Positions 1-6,555 of a stretch of 9,966 bases of DNA are shown here, piece by piece. Positions within the stretch are counted from its first letter, which is position 1, and the number at the start of each line of letters is the position of its first letter. The DNA is taken from contig BJHC01000032.1 of the NCBI GenBank assembly GCA_014191535.1, positions 1 through 9,966 on the forward strand, given 5' to 3'. The notes under the pieces are model-generated. The model saw only the letters and a program-made list of their open reading frames with translations, did no database searches and had not been told where the DNA came from. The stretch is from Cyanobium sp. (GTDB lineage: Bacteria > Cyanobacteriota > Cyanobacteriia > PCC-6307 > Cyanobiaceae). The position numbers were made by a program, and so were the translations under genes.

Positions 1-308
1 GCCTCAGCGGCGGCCAGAAACAACGGCTGGCGATCGCCGGCGCCCTGGCCAGCTGCGGCCAGCTGCTGCTGCTGGATGAGCCCACGGCCCTGCTGGATGA
101 AACCAGCCAGCTGGAGGTGCTGCAGTTGATCCATGCCCTGACCCGCAGACCGGATCAACCGATCACCGCCCTGTGGATCACCCACCGGCTGGAGGAACTC
201 AACTGGTGTGACGGAGCGGCCCTGATGCAGGCCGGCCGCATCGGACCCTGGCGCAGCGGCGCCGACCTGCAGCAGCACCTGCAGCCCCTTGCCCACGGGA
301 AGGGCTGA
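1..308 (+). CDS. ABC transporter ATP-binding protein, EcfA/CbiO-like, C-terminal part
   Basis: This is the 3' end of an ABC ATPase gene that begins left of the window; the first complete codon is at base 3 and the stop is TGA at 306-308. The visible 101 residues open with the ABC signature LSGGQKQRLAIAGALA, followed by the Walker B segment LLLLDEPTALLD and the switch histidine in WITHRLEEL. The signature wording is typical of the energy-coupling factor (CbiO/EcfA) branch, which drives cobalt, nickel or vitamin uptake. The THRLEEL...DGA wording also recalls, from memory, chloroplast ABCI10/11-type proteins linked to metal homeostasis. The Walker A motif and substrate partners lie outside the window, so the substrate is unknown. 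A tRNA gene follows 35 bases downstream on the same strand. Confidence 0.85.
   Translation, partial: LSGGQKQRLAIAGALASCGQLLLLDEPTALLDETSQLEVLQLIHALTRRPDQPITALWITHRLEELNWCDGAALMQAGRIGPWRSGADLQQHLQPLAHGKG
30..37. repeat. HIP1 octamer GCGATCGC
   Basis: Highly iterated palindrome 1, here inside the extended form GGCGATCGCC and within the ABC ATPase gene. HIP1 is abundant in many cyanobacterial genomes, so it supports the taxonomic assignment. It falls in coding sequence and no local function is implied. Confidence 0.85.
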
Positions 309-343
309 GGGGTAAGTTCTTCGGGTTCCCGTCAGGGATCCAT

Positions 344-415
<72 letters not shown>

Positions 416-422
416 TTTTGAG

Positions 423-450
423 GCCCCAGCCATCCGGCTGGGGCTTTTTT
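423..450 (+). terminator. Rho-independent terminator after tRNA-Asn
   Basis: A perfect 9-bp stem, GCCCCAGCC (423-431) with GGCTGGGGC (436-444), encloses the 4-base loop ATCC. Six T residues (445-450) follow directly. This is the textbook form of an intrinsic terminator, and it separates the ABC-tRNA transcript from rpaA. Confidence 0.93.
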
Positions 451-756
451 ATGGCCACCCCGCCCACGCCCGGCCGGGGCCCGGCAAGCGACACTTGCTT
501 CACAACAAAACAGCCGCAATAGCAACACTTTTATCGGAAGAAATTCTGAAGATTGCCTCGAGGGAGATTGGCTGATCGCCCAGGCAAATGCTCTGCGGCG
601 CAGAGGATCTGCGCCATCCAATGCACGGAAGAGCCGTGATGATTCGGCTGCAGAAGCTGAACAACGCAGGGAGAATGCCGGAAGAAATCCTGGCTGTTCC
701 GGCCCCACCGCAACCACACCGGCCACGGCCCGCTGCCCCCTCACCCAGGAGCCCCC
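451..756 (+). promoter_or_regulatory. rpaA leader / promoter region without a convincing gene
   Basis: This 306-base gap lies between the tRNA terminator and rpaA. Bases about 500-550 are clearly richer in A and T than the surroundings, as expected for a promoter. A possible -35 element is TTGCTT (495-500), but I see no good -10 at the right distance. Two small dyads are present: GCAAG-5-CTTGC at 484-498 and CTCTGC-3-GCAGAG at 591-605. Neither has a T tract. Short open frames exist on both strands (64 codons at 588-782 on plus, 62 codons at 531-719 on minus), but they have no recognisable domain and the plus one runs into rpaA, so I do not call them genes. The main content is probably the rpaA promoter and a long 5' leader. 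Confidence 0.5.
747..751 (+). promoter_or_regulatory. Ribosome binding site of rpaA
   Basis: AGGAG lies 5 bases before the ATG at 757. This is the clearest Shine-Dalgarno sequence in the window and fixes the rpaA start. Confidence 0.8.
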
Positions 757-1530
757 ATGAAGCCCTGCATCCTGCTGATTGAAGACGACGGCGACATGCG
801 CGAGCTGGTGGCCGGCCACCTGGAGCACAGCGGCTTCGATGTGCAGCGCGCCGAGGACGGGATCAAGGGCCAGGCCCTGGCGCTGCAGTACACCCCTGAC
901 TTGGTGCTGCTCGACCTGATGCTGCCGAAGGTGGACGGCCTCACCCTCTGCCAACGGCTGCGCCGCGATGAGCGCACGGCCCGCATTCCGATCCTGATGC
1001 TCACCGCCCTGGGCAGCACCAAGGACAAGGTGAGCGGCTTCAACTCCGGCGCTGACGACTACCTGGCCAAGCCTTTCGACCTGGAGGAGCTGCTGGTGCG
1101 CATCAAGGCGCTGCTGCGCCGGAGTGATCGCGCCCCGCTCTCCACCAAGCACAACGAAATCCTCAGCTACAGCTCCCTGACCCTGGTGCCGGAGCGGTTC
1201 GAGGCCATCTGGTTCGACGAACCGGTGCGGCTCACCCACCTGGAGTTCGAGCTGCTGCATTGCCTGCTGCAGCGCCATGGGCAGACCGTGGCCCCCTCCC
1301 TGATCCTCAAGGAGGTGTGGGGCTACGAACCGGACGACGACATCGAGACGATCCGGGTGCACATCCGCCACCTGCGCACCAAGCTCGAACCCGACCCGCG
1401 CAAGCCGCGCTTCATCAAGACCGTCTACGGCGCCGGCTACTGCCTCGAGTTGCCCAGCGGTGCCCAGCACGAAGAGCTGGCGATGCTGGTGCAGGAAGCC
1501 CGCGACAGCCGCCGCACCGCCGCGGCCTAA
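757..1530 (+). CDS. rpaA: Response regulator RpaA (circadian output, OmpR/PhoB type)
   Basis: The 257-residue protein is a two-domain OmpR-family regulator. The receiver domain (about 1-120) has the acidic pocket D10-D11, the phosphoacceptor D53 in LLDLMLPK, T83 and K105 in KPF. D53 is the numbering known for RpaA of Synechococcus elongatus. The winged-helix domain (about 135-235) contains the wording [29 protein letters not shown] and [12 protein letters not shown], which I recognise as specific to RpaA rather than RpaB. In cyanobacteria RpaA is phosphorylated by SasA under control of the KaiABC clock, and CikA promotes its dephosphorylation. It drives the genome-wide daily expression rhythm and was first named for its effect on phycobilisome-photosystem energy transfer. 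The stop TAA overlaps the holB stop on the other strand by 4 bases, leaving no space for a terminator. Confidence 0.96.
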   Translation: MKPCILLIEDDGDMRELVAGHLEHSGFDVQRAEDGIKGQALALQYTPDLVLLDLMLPKVDGLTLCQRLRRDERTARIPILMLTALGSTKDKVSGFNSGADDYLAKPFDLEELLVRIKALLRRSDRAPLSTKHNEILSYSSLTLVPERFEAIWFDEPVRLTHLEFELLHCLLQRHGQTVAPSLILKEVWGYEPDDDIETIRVHIRHLRTKLEPDPRKPRFIKTVYGAGYCLELPSGAQHEELAMLVQEARDSRRTAAA

Positions 1531-2540
1531 ACCGCTCCGGAGAGCTCCAGCAGCGCCACCTCCCAGGCCAACCGCGGTTGCACGTAGGCCCGCAACTGGC
1601 GTCGCAGGGTTTCCAAGCGGCGCTGTTGCGCCGGATCGGGGCGCTGGCGCCACAGCCGTAGCTGCCACCAATCCAGGAGCCACAACTGCTCCTCCACCTC
1701 CAGCGCGTCGCTGAGGTCGCGGGCCAGGGCCAGGGCCTCCTGGGGACTCACCCGCCCCTGGGGGGCCGCCAGCAGGGCCGCACAACGGGGGGGCAACTCG
1801 CGCGGCAAAGCCCGCCATTGTTGGCGGTGGGCCAGCAGGGCCCCGGGCGACCCTGCCGCCAGCTCCAGCAACTCGGGGGGATCCGCCGGCGGCGCCTCGG
1901 TGTCGGGATCGGCCTCCGGGTCCACGGCGGGGGGGGGCACCCGGCTGAGCACCAGCTCCAGGTCGGCCGAGGCCAAGCGAGCGAAGGGAATGGTCTGGCA
2001 GCGGGAACGGATGGTGCTCAGCAACCGATCAGGGGCCGCACTGAGCAGGATCAACAGCCCATCGCCGGGCTCCTCCAGGGTTTTCAGCAGGGCATTGGCG
2101 GCCCCTTCCGCCATCGCTTCCACGGCCTCGATCACCACCAGGCAACGGGGGGCCTCCACCGGCCGACGCGCCAGAAACTGCGACACCCCCCGCACCTGCT
2201 CCAGCCGCAGCTGGGGCGGGGCCTTGCGGCTGATGCCCGCCGCCGCGGCCTGGGACGCGGGCACCAGCTGCCCCTTGTCGCTGTAGGTGGGCTCCACCCA
2301 GAGCAGATCGGGATGGTTGCCCGCCTGCAGGCGCCGGCGTACCGCCGGATCCCCACCGCCGCCGGCAACCACCGCCTCCAGGAAGCGCAACGCCCCCAGC
2401 CGGCGGCCAACCCCATCGGGCCCGCTGAACAGATAGGCGGGGGCCAACCGTTGCTGTTGCAGGGCTGCGGCCAGCAGGGCCACCGCCTGGCCCTGGCCCA
2501 CCAGGTCGGCGAACAGGGCCGTGGGGGGAGCGGCCACCAT
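1527..2540 (-). CDS. holB: DNA polymerase III delta' subunit (clamp loader)
   Basis: The gene encodes 337 residues, from ATG at 2540-2538 to TAG at 1529-1527. Delta' is the stator of the clamp loader that places the beta clamp on DNA at the replication fork. The AAA+ fold is recognisable, but its Walker A is degenerate (GPDGVGRR, 40-47, with no Lys-Thr), as expected for a subunit that does not hydrolyse ATP. The Walker B region is also altered (VVIEAVEAM). ALLKTLEEP (150-158) and the SRC arginine-finger motif RSRC (178-181) are intact, so it should complete the active site of its DnaX neighbour. The zinc-site cysteines of E. coli delta' are absent. A Pro/Asp/Glu-rich linker with a C9 run (1929-1937) joins the AAA+ part to the C-terminal collar domain. 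The ATG shares its A with the tmk stop (TGATG), with AGGGG 2 bases upstream, so holB is probably translationally coupled to tmk. Confidence 0.94.
   Translation of the reverse strand: MVAAPPTALFADLVGQGQAVALLAAALQQQRLAPAYLFSGPDGVGRRLGALRFLEAVVAGGGGDPAVRRRLQAGNHPDLLWVEPTYSDKGQLVPASQAAAAGISRKAPPQLRLEQVRGVSQFLARRPVEAPRCLVVIEAVEAMAEGAANALLKTLEEPGDGLLILLSAAPDRLLSTIRSRCQTIPFARLASADLELVLSRVPPPAVDPEADPDTEAPPADPPELLELAAGSPGALLAHRQQWRALPRELPPRCAALLAAPQGRVSPQEALALARDLSDALEVEEQLWLLDWWQLRLWRQRPDPAQQRRLETLRRQLRAYVQPRLAWEVALLELSGAV
1929..1937 (-). repeat. Nine-base homopolymer (C9 in the coding strand of holB)
   Basis: An uninterrupted run of nine G on the plus strand reads as CCC CCC CCC (three prolines) in holB, in the linker between the AAA+ part and the C-terminal domain. 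Runs of this length are prone to polymerase slippage. Confidence 0.95.
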
Positions 2541-3193
2541 CACCCCTGGCCCGGAGGCGCCGCCACCAGGGCGGTGATGGCGGCCTGCAGGTCGGCCGTC
2601 ACCTGGTCGGCGCTGCGGCAGGCATCCAGGCGCCGCCAGCCCCCCTCGGCCGCCAGGGCGGCAAACCCCGCGCAGACCCGCGCCAGAAACGCTTCGCCGG
2701 CGGATTCGATGCGATCCGCCGTGCGGTGGCCCCGCCGCCGCAGCGACTCCTCCAGGGGAATCTCCAGCAGCACGGTGAGATCCGGCTGCAGACCGCCGGT
2801 GGCCACCAGGGTGAGCTGGTCGATCAGCTCCAAAGACAGCCCGCGGCCATAGCCCTGGTAGGCGGCGGTGGAGCCGCTGAAGCGATCGCACAACACCCAG
2901 TGCCCCGCCTGCAGAGCCGGCCGGATGCGTTCCTGCACATGCTGGGCGCGGTCTGCGGCATACAAGAGCAACTCCGCCGTGCTGCAGGGGGCCGCCTCGC
3001 CTGGGGGGTGCAACAACTGCTGCCGCAGGGCCTGGCCCAAGGGGGTGCCGCCGGGCTCCCGCGTCACCAACAGCTCCGCACCGGCCGGCATCAGGCCGCT
3101 GTGGGGCAACCAGCGCCGCAGCTGCTCGATCTGGGTGGTCTTGCCGCAACCATCAATGCCCTCGAGCACGAGGAAGCGTCCGCGCTCAGCCAT
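2540..3193 (-). CDS. tmk: Thymidylate kinase (dTMP kinase)
   Basis: Thymidylate kinase phosphorylates dTMP to dTDP with ATP, an essential cytosolic step in dTTP supply. The 217-residue product has the P-loop GIDGCGKTT (12-20), the dTMP-binding TREPGG (44-49), the DRF motif (103-105) followed by SGSTAAYQGYGRG, and an Arg-rich LID ending in DRIES (about 152-164) with FLARV after it. Length and motif order match the bacterial family. I chose the ATG at 3193 because it gives the usual short N-terminus before the P-loop strand. An upstream ATG at 3214 would add seven residues (MPCCWAV). Neither start has a strong ribosome site. The start overlaps the end of the P-type ATPase gene by 8 bases and the stop overlaps the holB start by one base, which indicates one transcript with coupled translation. 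Confidence 0.95.
   Translation of the reverse strand: MAERGRFLVLEGIDGCGKTTQIEQLRRWLPHSGLMPAGAELLVTREPGGTPLGQALRQQLLHPPGEAAPCSTAELLLYAADRAQHVQERIRPALQAGHWVLCDRFSGSTAAYQGYGRGLSLELIDQLTLVATGGLQPDLTVLLEIPLEESLRRRGHRTADRIESAGEAFLARVCAGFAALAAEGGWRRLDACRSADQVTADLQAAITALVAAPPGQG
2882..2889. repeat. HIP1 octamer GCGATCGC
   Basis: A second cyanobacterial HIP1 site, inside the tmk coding sequence. Confidence 0.85.
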
Positions 3194-5543
3194 CACGGCC
3201 CAGCAGCAGGGCATTGATCACCACGGTGATCGAACTCAGGGCCATCAACAACGCCGCCAGGGGAGGGGAGAGCAGCACGCCAAAGCCTGGCAGCAGAACC
3301 CCGGCTGCGATCGGAATCACCACCAGGTTGTAGCCGAAGGCCCAGGCCAGGTTCTGCCGCACCTTGGCCATGGTGCGACGGGCCAGCCGCAACGCCAGGG
3401 GAATCGTGGTGAGCCGCTCGCCGAGCACCACCAGGTCGGCCGAGTCCATGGCCACCTGGGTGCCGGTGCCCACCGCAATGCCCAGATCGGCTGCCGCCAG
3501 CGCCGGAGCGTCGTTGATCCCATCGCCCACCATGGCCACGGGGCCGCGGCGCCGGGCCGCCTCGATGCGCTCCAACTTCTGCTGCGGCAGCAGGCCCCAG
3601 GCCACCTGCGCACCCTCCAGGCCCAGGGCCACCCCAAGGCGCTCCACCGCCACCTGGCGATCACCGCTCAGCAGCCCCAAGCCCAGGCCCATGGCCCCCA
3701 ATTGCGCCAGGGCCTGGGCCGCATCGGGGCGCACCTGGTCCTCCAGGGCAAGCAGGCCGATCAGGCGGCCATCGAGGGCCACCGCCACCGCCGTGGCGCC
3801 GTGCCGTGTGTGGTCGGCGAGCCAGCGGTGATCCGGCTCACCCACCGCCACCCCCTGGGCCTGCAGCCACTCCGGCCGGCCCACCAGCACGGGGCCGCGG
3901 CCGGGCAACACGCCCCGCAGGCCCTCGCCGGGGTGGGTGGTGCAATCCTCCACCGGCAGCAGGGGGAGGTCGAGGTGGTGGCAGCGCTCCACCAGGGCGT
4001 GGGCCAGGGGGTGGCGGGTCTGGGCCTCGAGGCTGGCCGCCACCTGAATCAGCTCGGGATCGCTGATGGCGGCATCCACCACCCGCAGGGCCGCCAGCCG
4101 CGGCCGCCCCACGGTGAGGGTGCCGGTCTTGTCGAACAGCACCGTGCGCAGGGCGGCGGCCGCTTCGATGCCATCCCCGCCGCGAAACAGCACCCCGGCC
4201 CGAGCCGCCCGGCCGCTGCCCACGCTGATGGCGGTGGGGGTCGCCAGACCGAGGGCACAGGGGCAGGCCACCACCAGCACGGCAATGCTGAGCTGAATCG
4301 CCAGGATCAGGGGTGTCTCAGCGTCCATGCCCAGGCTGCGATGGCCCCCATGCAGGTGGGCCGAGGGGGCATGGGCCAGCACCTGGGGCCACAGCTGCGT
4401 GCCCCATTGCCACCAGAACACGAACGTGGCGGCCGCCAACAGCAACACCACCACCGTGAATCGCCCCGCCAACTGGTCGGCGAGCCGTTGGATCGGCGCC
4501 TTGCGGGCCTGGGCCTGCTCCACGAGCCCAATGATCCGAGCCACGGCGCTCTCACGGCCGGGACGCAACACCTCCAACACCAGCGGAGCCTGCAGATTGA
4601 GGCTGCCGGCCGCCAGCTCACAGCCCGGCTGGGCCTCCAGGGGCAACGGTTCGCCGGTGAGGCTGGACACATCCAGGGCGGAACTCCCCTCCAGCACCCG
4701 GCTGTCCACAGGCACGCGATCGCCTGGCAGCAGGCGCACCCGATCGCCCGGGCCCAGGGCCCCCACCCGCACGGGGCGCACGGAGGCTTGGGGGCCTTCC
4801 CCCAGCAGCAACAACGCCTCATCGGGCTGCAGCGCCCAGAGCTCCCGCAGGGCATCGCCGGTGCGCAGGCGGGCGCGCTCTTCGATGAAGCGCCCCAACA
4901 GCACGAAGCCCAGCAGCATCACCGGCTCGTTGAAGAAGCACTGCCAGCCCACCACCGGCCAGAGCAGAGCCACCAGGCTGGCCAGGTAGGCACTGCCCAT
5001 GCCGAGACCCACCAGGGTGTCCATCCCCGGTGCACCCGCCAGGGCGGAGCGGAATCCAGCCACCAGGATTGGGCGCCCCGGCAGGGCCAGGGCCAGGGTG
5101 GCCACCACCGCATGCAGGCGCATGTCCGCCAGCCAGGGCAGCGGCAATTGCTTGGCCTCCGCCAGGTGTCCGCCCGCCGACACCAGCAGCAGCAGCAGGG
5201 CCACCAGCAGCTGGCGCCAGCGCTGCCACCAACTGCGCTGCTCCAACCGCTCCGCCAGGGGCAGCACCCCCTCCTGCTCCCCGCGCTGATGGGCCACGTA
5301 GCCCATGGCGGCCAGGGCCTCAATCAACGGCTCCACAGGATCCGGCTGCCCCTGGGCCGAGAGGGCTGGATCAAGGGCCACCCAGGCGGTGCGGGTCAAC
5401 AGGTTGACGCTGGCCTGGCGCACGCCGGGCTGGGCCAACAGCCGCTGCTCCACCGCCCGCACGCAGCCGCCACATTTCATGCCCTCCACCTCGAGCAACA
5501 GCGGGGCATCGCCGCCGGTGATCGGATCAACGCCGGTGGCCAC
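3186..5543 (-). CDS. Copper-type P1B heavy-metal-transporting ATPase
   Basis: This 785-residue integral membrane pump moves soft metal ions, most probably Cu(I), using ATP. An N-terminal HMA domain carries CGGC (24-27). The actuator motif is LTGE. CPC (427-429) lies in the ion-binding helix. Further landmarks are the phosphorylated Asp D471 in DKTGT, the H511-P512 pair of metal pumps, and GDGIND (673-678). Y738-N739 and M767...S771 in the last two helices match the Cu(I) (P1B-1) ligand pattern. Cyanobacteria have two such pumps, CtaA (import side) and PacS (thylakoid); they supply plastocyanin and cytochrome oxidase. I cannot tell which this is, so no symbol is given. The start is GTG at 5543-5541: an in-frame TGA at 5567-5565 leaves no other start upstream, and the next Met (residue 22) lies inside the HMA domain. 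A four-histidine loop (391-401) precedes the CPC helix. It is first in an operon with tmk and holB and divergent from ycf3. Confidence 0.94.
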   Translation of the reverse strand: MATGVDPITGGDAPLLLEVEGMKCGGCVRAVEQRLLAQPGVRQASVNLLTRTAWVALDPALSAQGQPDPVEPLIEALAAMGYVAHQRGEQEGVLPLAERLEQRSWWQRWRQLLVALLLLLVSAGGHLAEAKQLPLPWLADMRLHAVVATLALALPGRPILVAGFRSALAGAPGMDTLVGLGMGSAYLASLVALLWPVVGWQCFFNEPVMLLGFVLLGRFIEERARLRTGDALRELWALQPDEALLLLGEGPQASVRPVRVGALGPGDRVRLLPGDRVPVDSRVLEGSSALDVSSLTGEPLPLEAQPGCELAAGSLNLQAPLVLEVLRPGRESAVARIIGLVEQAQARKAPIQRLADQLAGRFTVVVLLLAAATFVFWWQWGTQLWPQVLAHAPSAHLHGGHRSLGMDAETPLILAIQLSIAVLVVACPCALGLATPTAISVGSGRAARAGVLFRGGDGIEAAAALRTVLFDKTGTLTVGRPRLAALRVVDAAISDPELIQVAASLEAQTRHPLAHALVERCHHLDLPLLPVEDCTTHPGEGLRGVLPGRGPVLVGRPEWLQAQGVAVGEPDHRWLADHTRHGATAVAVALDGRLIGLLALEDQVRPDAAQALAQLGAMGLGLGLLSGDRQVAVERLGVALGLEGAQVAWGLLPQQKLERIEAARRRGPVAMVGDGINDAPALAAADLGIAVGTGTQVAMDSADLVVLGERLTTIPLALRLARRTMAKVRQNLAWAFGYNLVVIPIAAGVLLPGFGVLLSPPLAALLMALSSITVVINALLLGRDG
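4716..4723. repeat. HIP1 octamer GCGATCGC
   Basis: A third HIP1 site, within the actuator-domain coding region of the P-type ATPase. Confidence 0.85.
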
Positions 5544-5655
5544 GGGCGCCTGCGAAGGGTGCGCTCAGGCTAGGGAGAGCACACACCAAAACCTGGGATC
5601 CCCGCAGCGATCCGCAGCCCGGGTGAGGATGGGGACACGCAGCTCCCCGTTCGCC
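5544..5655. promoter_or_regulatory. Divergent promoter region, P-type ATPase / ycf3
   Basis: These 112 bases separate the GTG starts of the ATPase gene (minus) and ycf3 (plus), so promoters for both must lie here or within the neighbouring 5' coding ends. The segment holds an 8-base palindrome GGGATCCC (5595-5602) and a purine-rich GGGTGAGG (5621-5628) just before an in-frame ATG at 5629. I could not identify convincing -35/-10 pairs or a known copper-regulator operator. Confidence 0.45.
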
Positions 5656-6177
5656 GTGCCCCGCTCCCAGCGCAACGACAACTTCATCGACAAGAGCTTC
5701 ACGGTGATGGCGGACCTGATCCTCAAGGTGCTGCCCACCAACCAGCGGGCCAAGGAGGCCTTCGCCTACTACCGCGATGGCATGAGTGCCCAGGCGGATG
5801 GGGAATACGCCGAAGCGCTCGACAACTACGCCGAAGCGCTGAAGCTGGAGGAGGACCCCAACGACCGGGCCTTCATCCTCTACAACATGGCCCTGGTGTT
5901 TGCCAGCAACGGCGAGCACGAGAAGGCCCTCGAGCACTACGGCCAGGCCCTGGATCTCAACAGCAAGATGCCCCAGGCGCTGAACAACATGGCGGTGATC
6001 CACCACCACCTGGGCTCCATCGCCGAGGAGCAGGGCGAAACCGACGAAGCCGACCGCCGCTTCGACCTGGCGGCCGACTTCTGGACCAAGGCCATCCGCC
6101 TGGCCCCGAACAACTACATCGAGGCCCAGAACTGGCTCAAGACCAGCGGCCGCGGCAGCGTCGACGTCTACTTCTGA
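5656..6177 (+). CDS. ycf3: Photosystem I assembly protein Ycf3 (TPR protein)
   Basis: Ycf3 is a thylakoid-associated TPR protein that helps assemble photosystem I by binding PsaA and PsaD; it is shared by cyanobacteria and chloroplasts. The 173-residue product carries the family N-terminus [19 protein letters not shown] and three TPR repeats: about 35-68 ([20 protein letters not shown]), 72-105 ([19 protein letters not shown]) and 106-155 (ending [13 protein letters not shown]). The family N-terminus is normally MPR, which places the start at GTG 5656-5658; the length then equals the usual one. An in-frame ATG at 5629 would add nine residues (MGTRSSPFA), and the nearest purine-rich stretch lies directly against that ATG, so it is less likely but not excluded. 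The stop TGA abuts the stop of the opposing gene with no base between them. Confidence 0.95.
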   Translation: MPRSQRNDNFIDKSFTVMADLILKVLPTNQRAKEAFAYYRDGMSAQADGEYAEALDNYAEALKLEEDPNDRAFILYNMALVFASNGEHEKALEHYGQALDLNSKMPQALNNMAVIHHHLGSIAEEQGETDEADRRFDLAADFWTKAIRLAPNNYIEAQNWLKTSGRGSVDVYF

Positions 6178-6555
6178 TCAGTACAGGCTGTACGACTTCT
6201 GCTCGATCAGGGTGGAGCCGTAGCGCTCGTTGATCTCGCGCTTCAGGGCGGCGCGGCGGTCATTGGTGCGGTACACGGCGCGGGCCAGGTCGATGAAGGG
6301 CTGCTCGAACGAACGCTGACGCTCCTGGTCACGGATGGCGTCTTCGATGTTCCAGAGCTCAGCGTTCACCTCCAGCAGTTGGGCCTCCAGGGTTGGATCC
6401 AGGGCCACCCCGGTGGCGTCGAGGGCCTGCTGGAGCAGCTGCAGCTCCTGCTGCACATGGGCCAGGGCCGGTTCCTGCAGATGCCGGGCCTTGATGCGCA
6501 GGATCGTGATCTTGTCCACCAGCTCCCCCAGCGACACGGGGATCGAAATCAGCAT
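6178..6555 (-). CDS. DUF6165 family protein, small and uncharacterised
   Basis: The 125-residue protein begins MLISIPVSLGELVDKITILR, which I recognise as the conserved N-terminal pattern (PVSxGELVDKITIL) of DUF6165. The middle is rich in Leu, Gln and Glu and likely helical or coiled-coil (about 22-60), followed by ELWNIEDAIRDQE and a basic/aromatic tail with RTNDRRAALKREINE. There is no signal peptide or membrane segment, so it should be cytosolic. The molecular function is unknown; from memory, members often sit next to TPR or glycosyltransferase genes, as here. It overlaps the upstream TPR-glycosyltransferase gene by 7 bases (ATGCTGA), which suggests the two are made together. The ATG at 6555 is supported by GGAGAG eight bases upstream. 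An accessory role in glycan transfer is only a context-based guess. Confidence 0.84.
   Translation of the reverse strand: MLISIPVSLGELVDKITILRIKARHLQEPALAHVQQELQLLQQALDATGVALDPTLEAQLLEVNAELWNIEDAIRDQERQRSFEQPFIDLARAVYRTNDRRAALKREINERYGSTLIEQKSYSLY

Noticed and set aside
40..308. Possibility that the left-edge ABC gene is a pseudogene because of its short visible length
   Set aside because: The frame is open from the first bases and the signature, Walker B and switch motifs are intact; it is simply cut by the window edge.
531..719. Short minus-strand open frame (62 codons) in the rpaA leader
   Set aside because: No ribosome site, neighbour or domain supports it; it could be chance in an AT-richer gap.
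588..782. Short plus-strand open frame (64 codons) in the rpaA leader
   Set aside because: It runs into rpaA in another frame, has no ribosome binding site I can see and no known motif.
1535..1551. Inverted GC-rich motifs near the end of holB (CTCCGGAG and GGAGAGCTCC) as a possible two-way terminator
   Set aside because: The arms are only 4 bases, lie in coding sequence and have no T tract on either side.
5191..5201. CAGCAG-type trinucleotide runs, several across the window, as microsatellites
   Set aside because: They are short and explained by Leu/Gln/Ala codons of GC-rich genes; none is a long pure array.
2868..5573. Very long plus-strand open frame (901 codons) opposite the P-type ATPase gene
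   Set aside because: It is antisense to a gene with every P1B motif in order. Its translation is rich in His, Gln, Gly and Arg without any domain, as expected for a shadow frame in GC-rich DNA.
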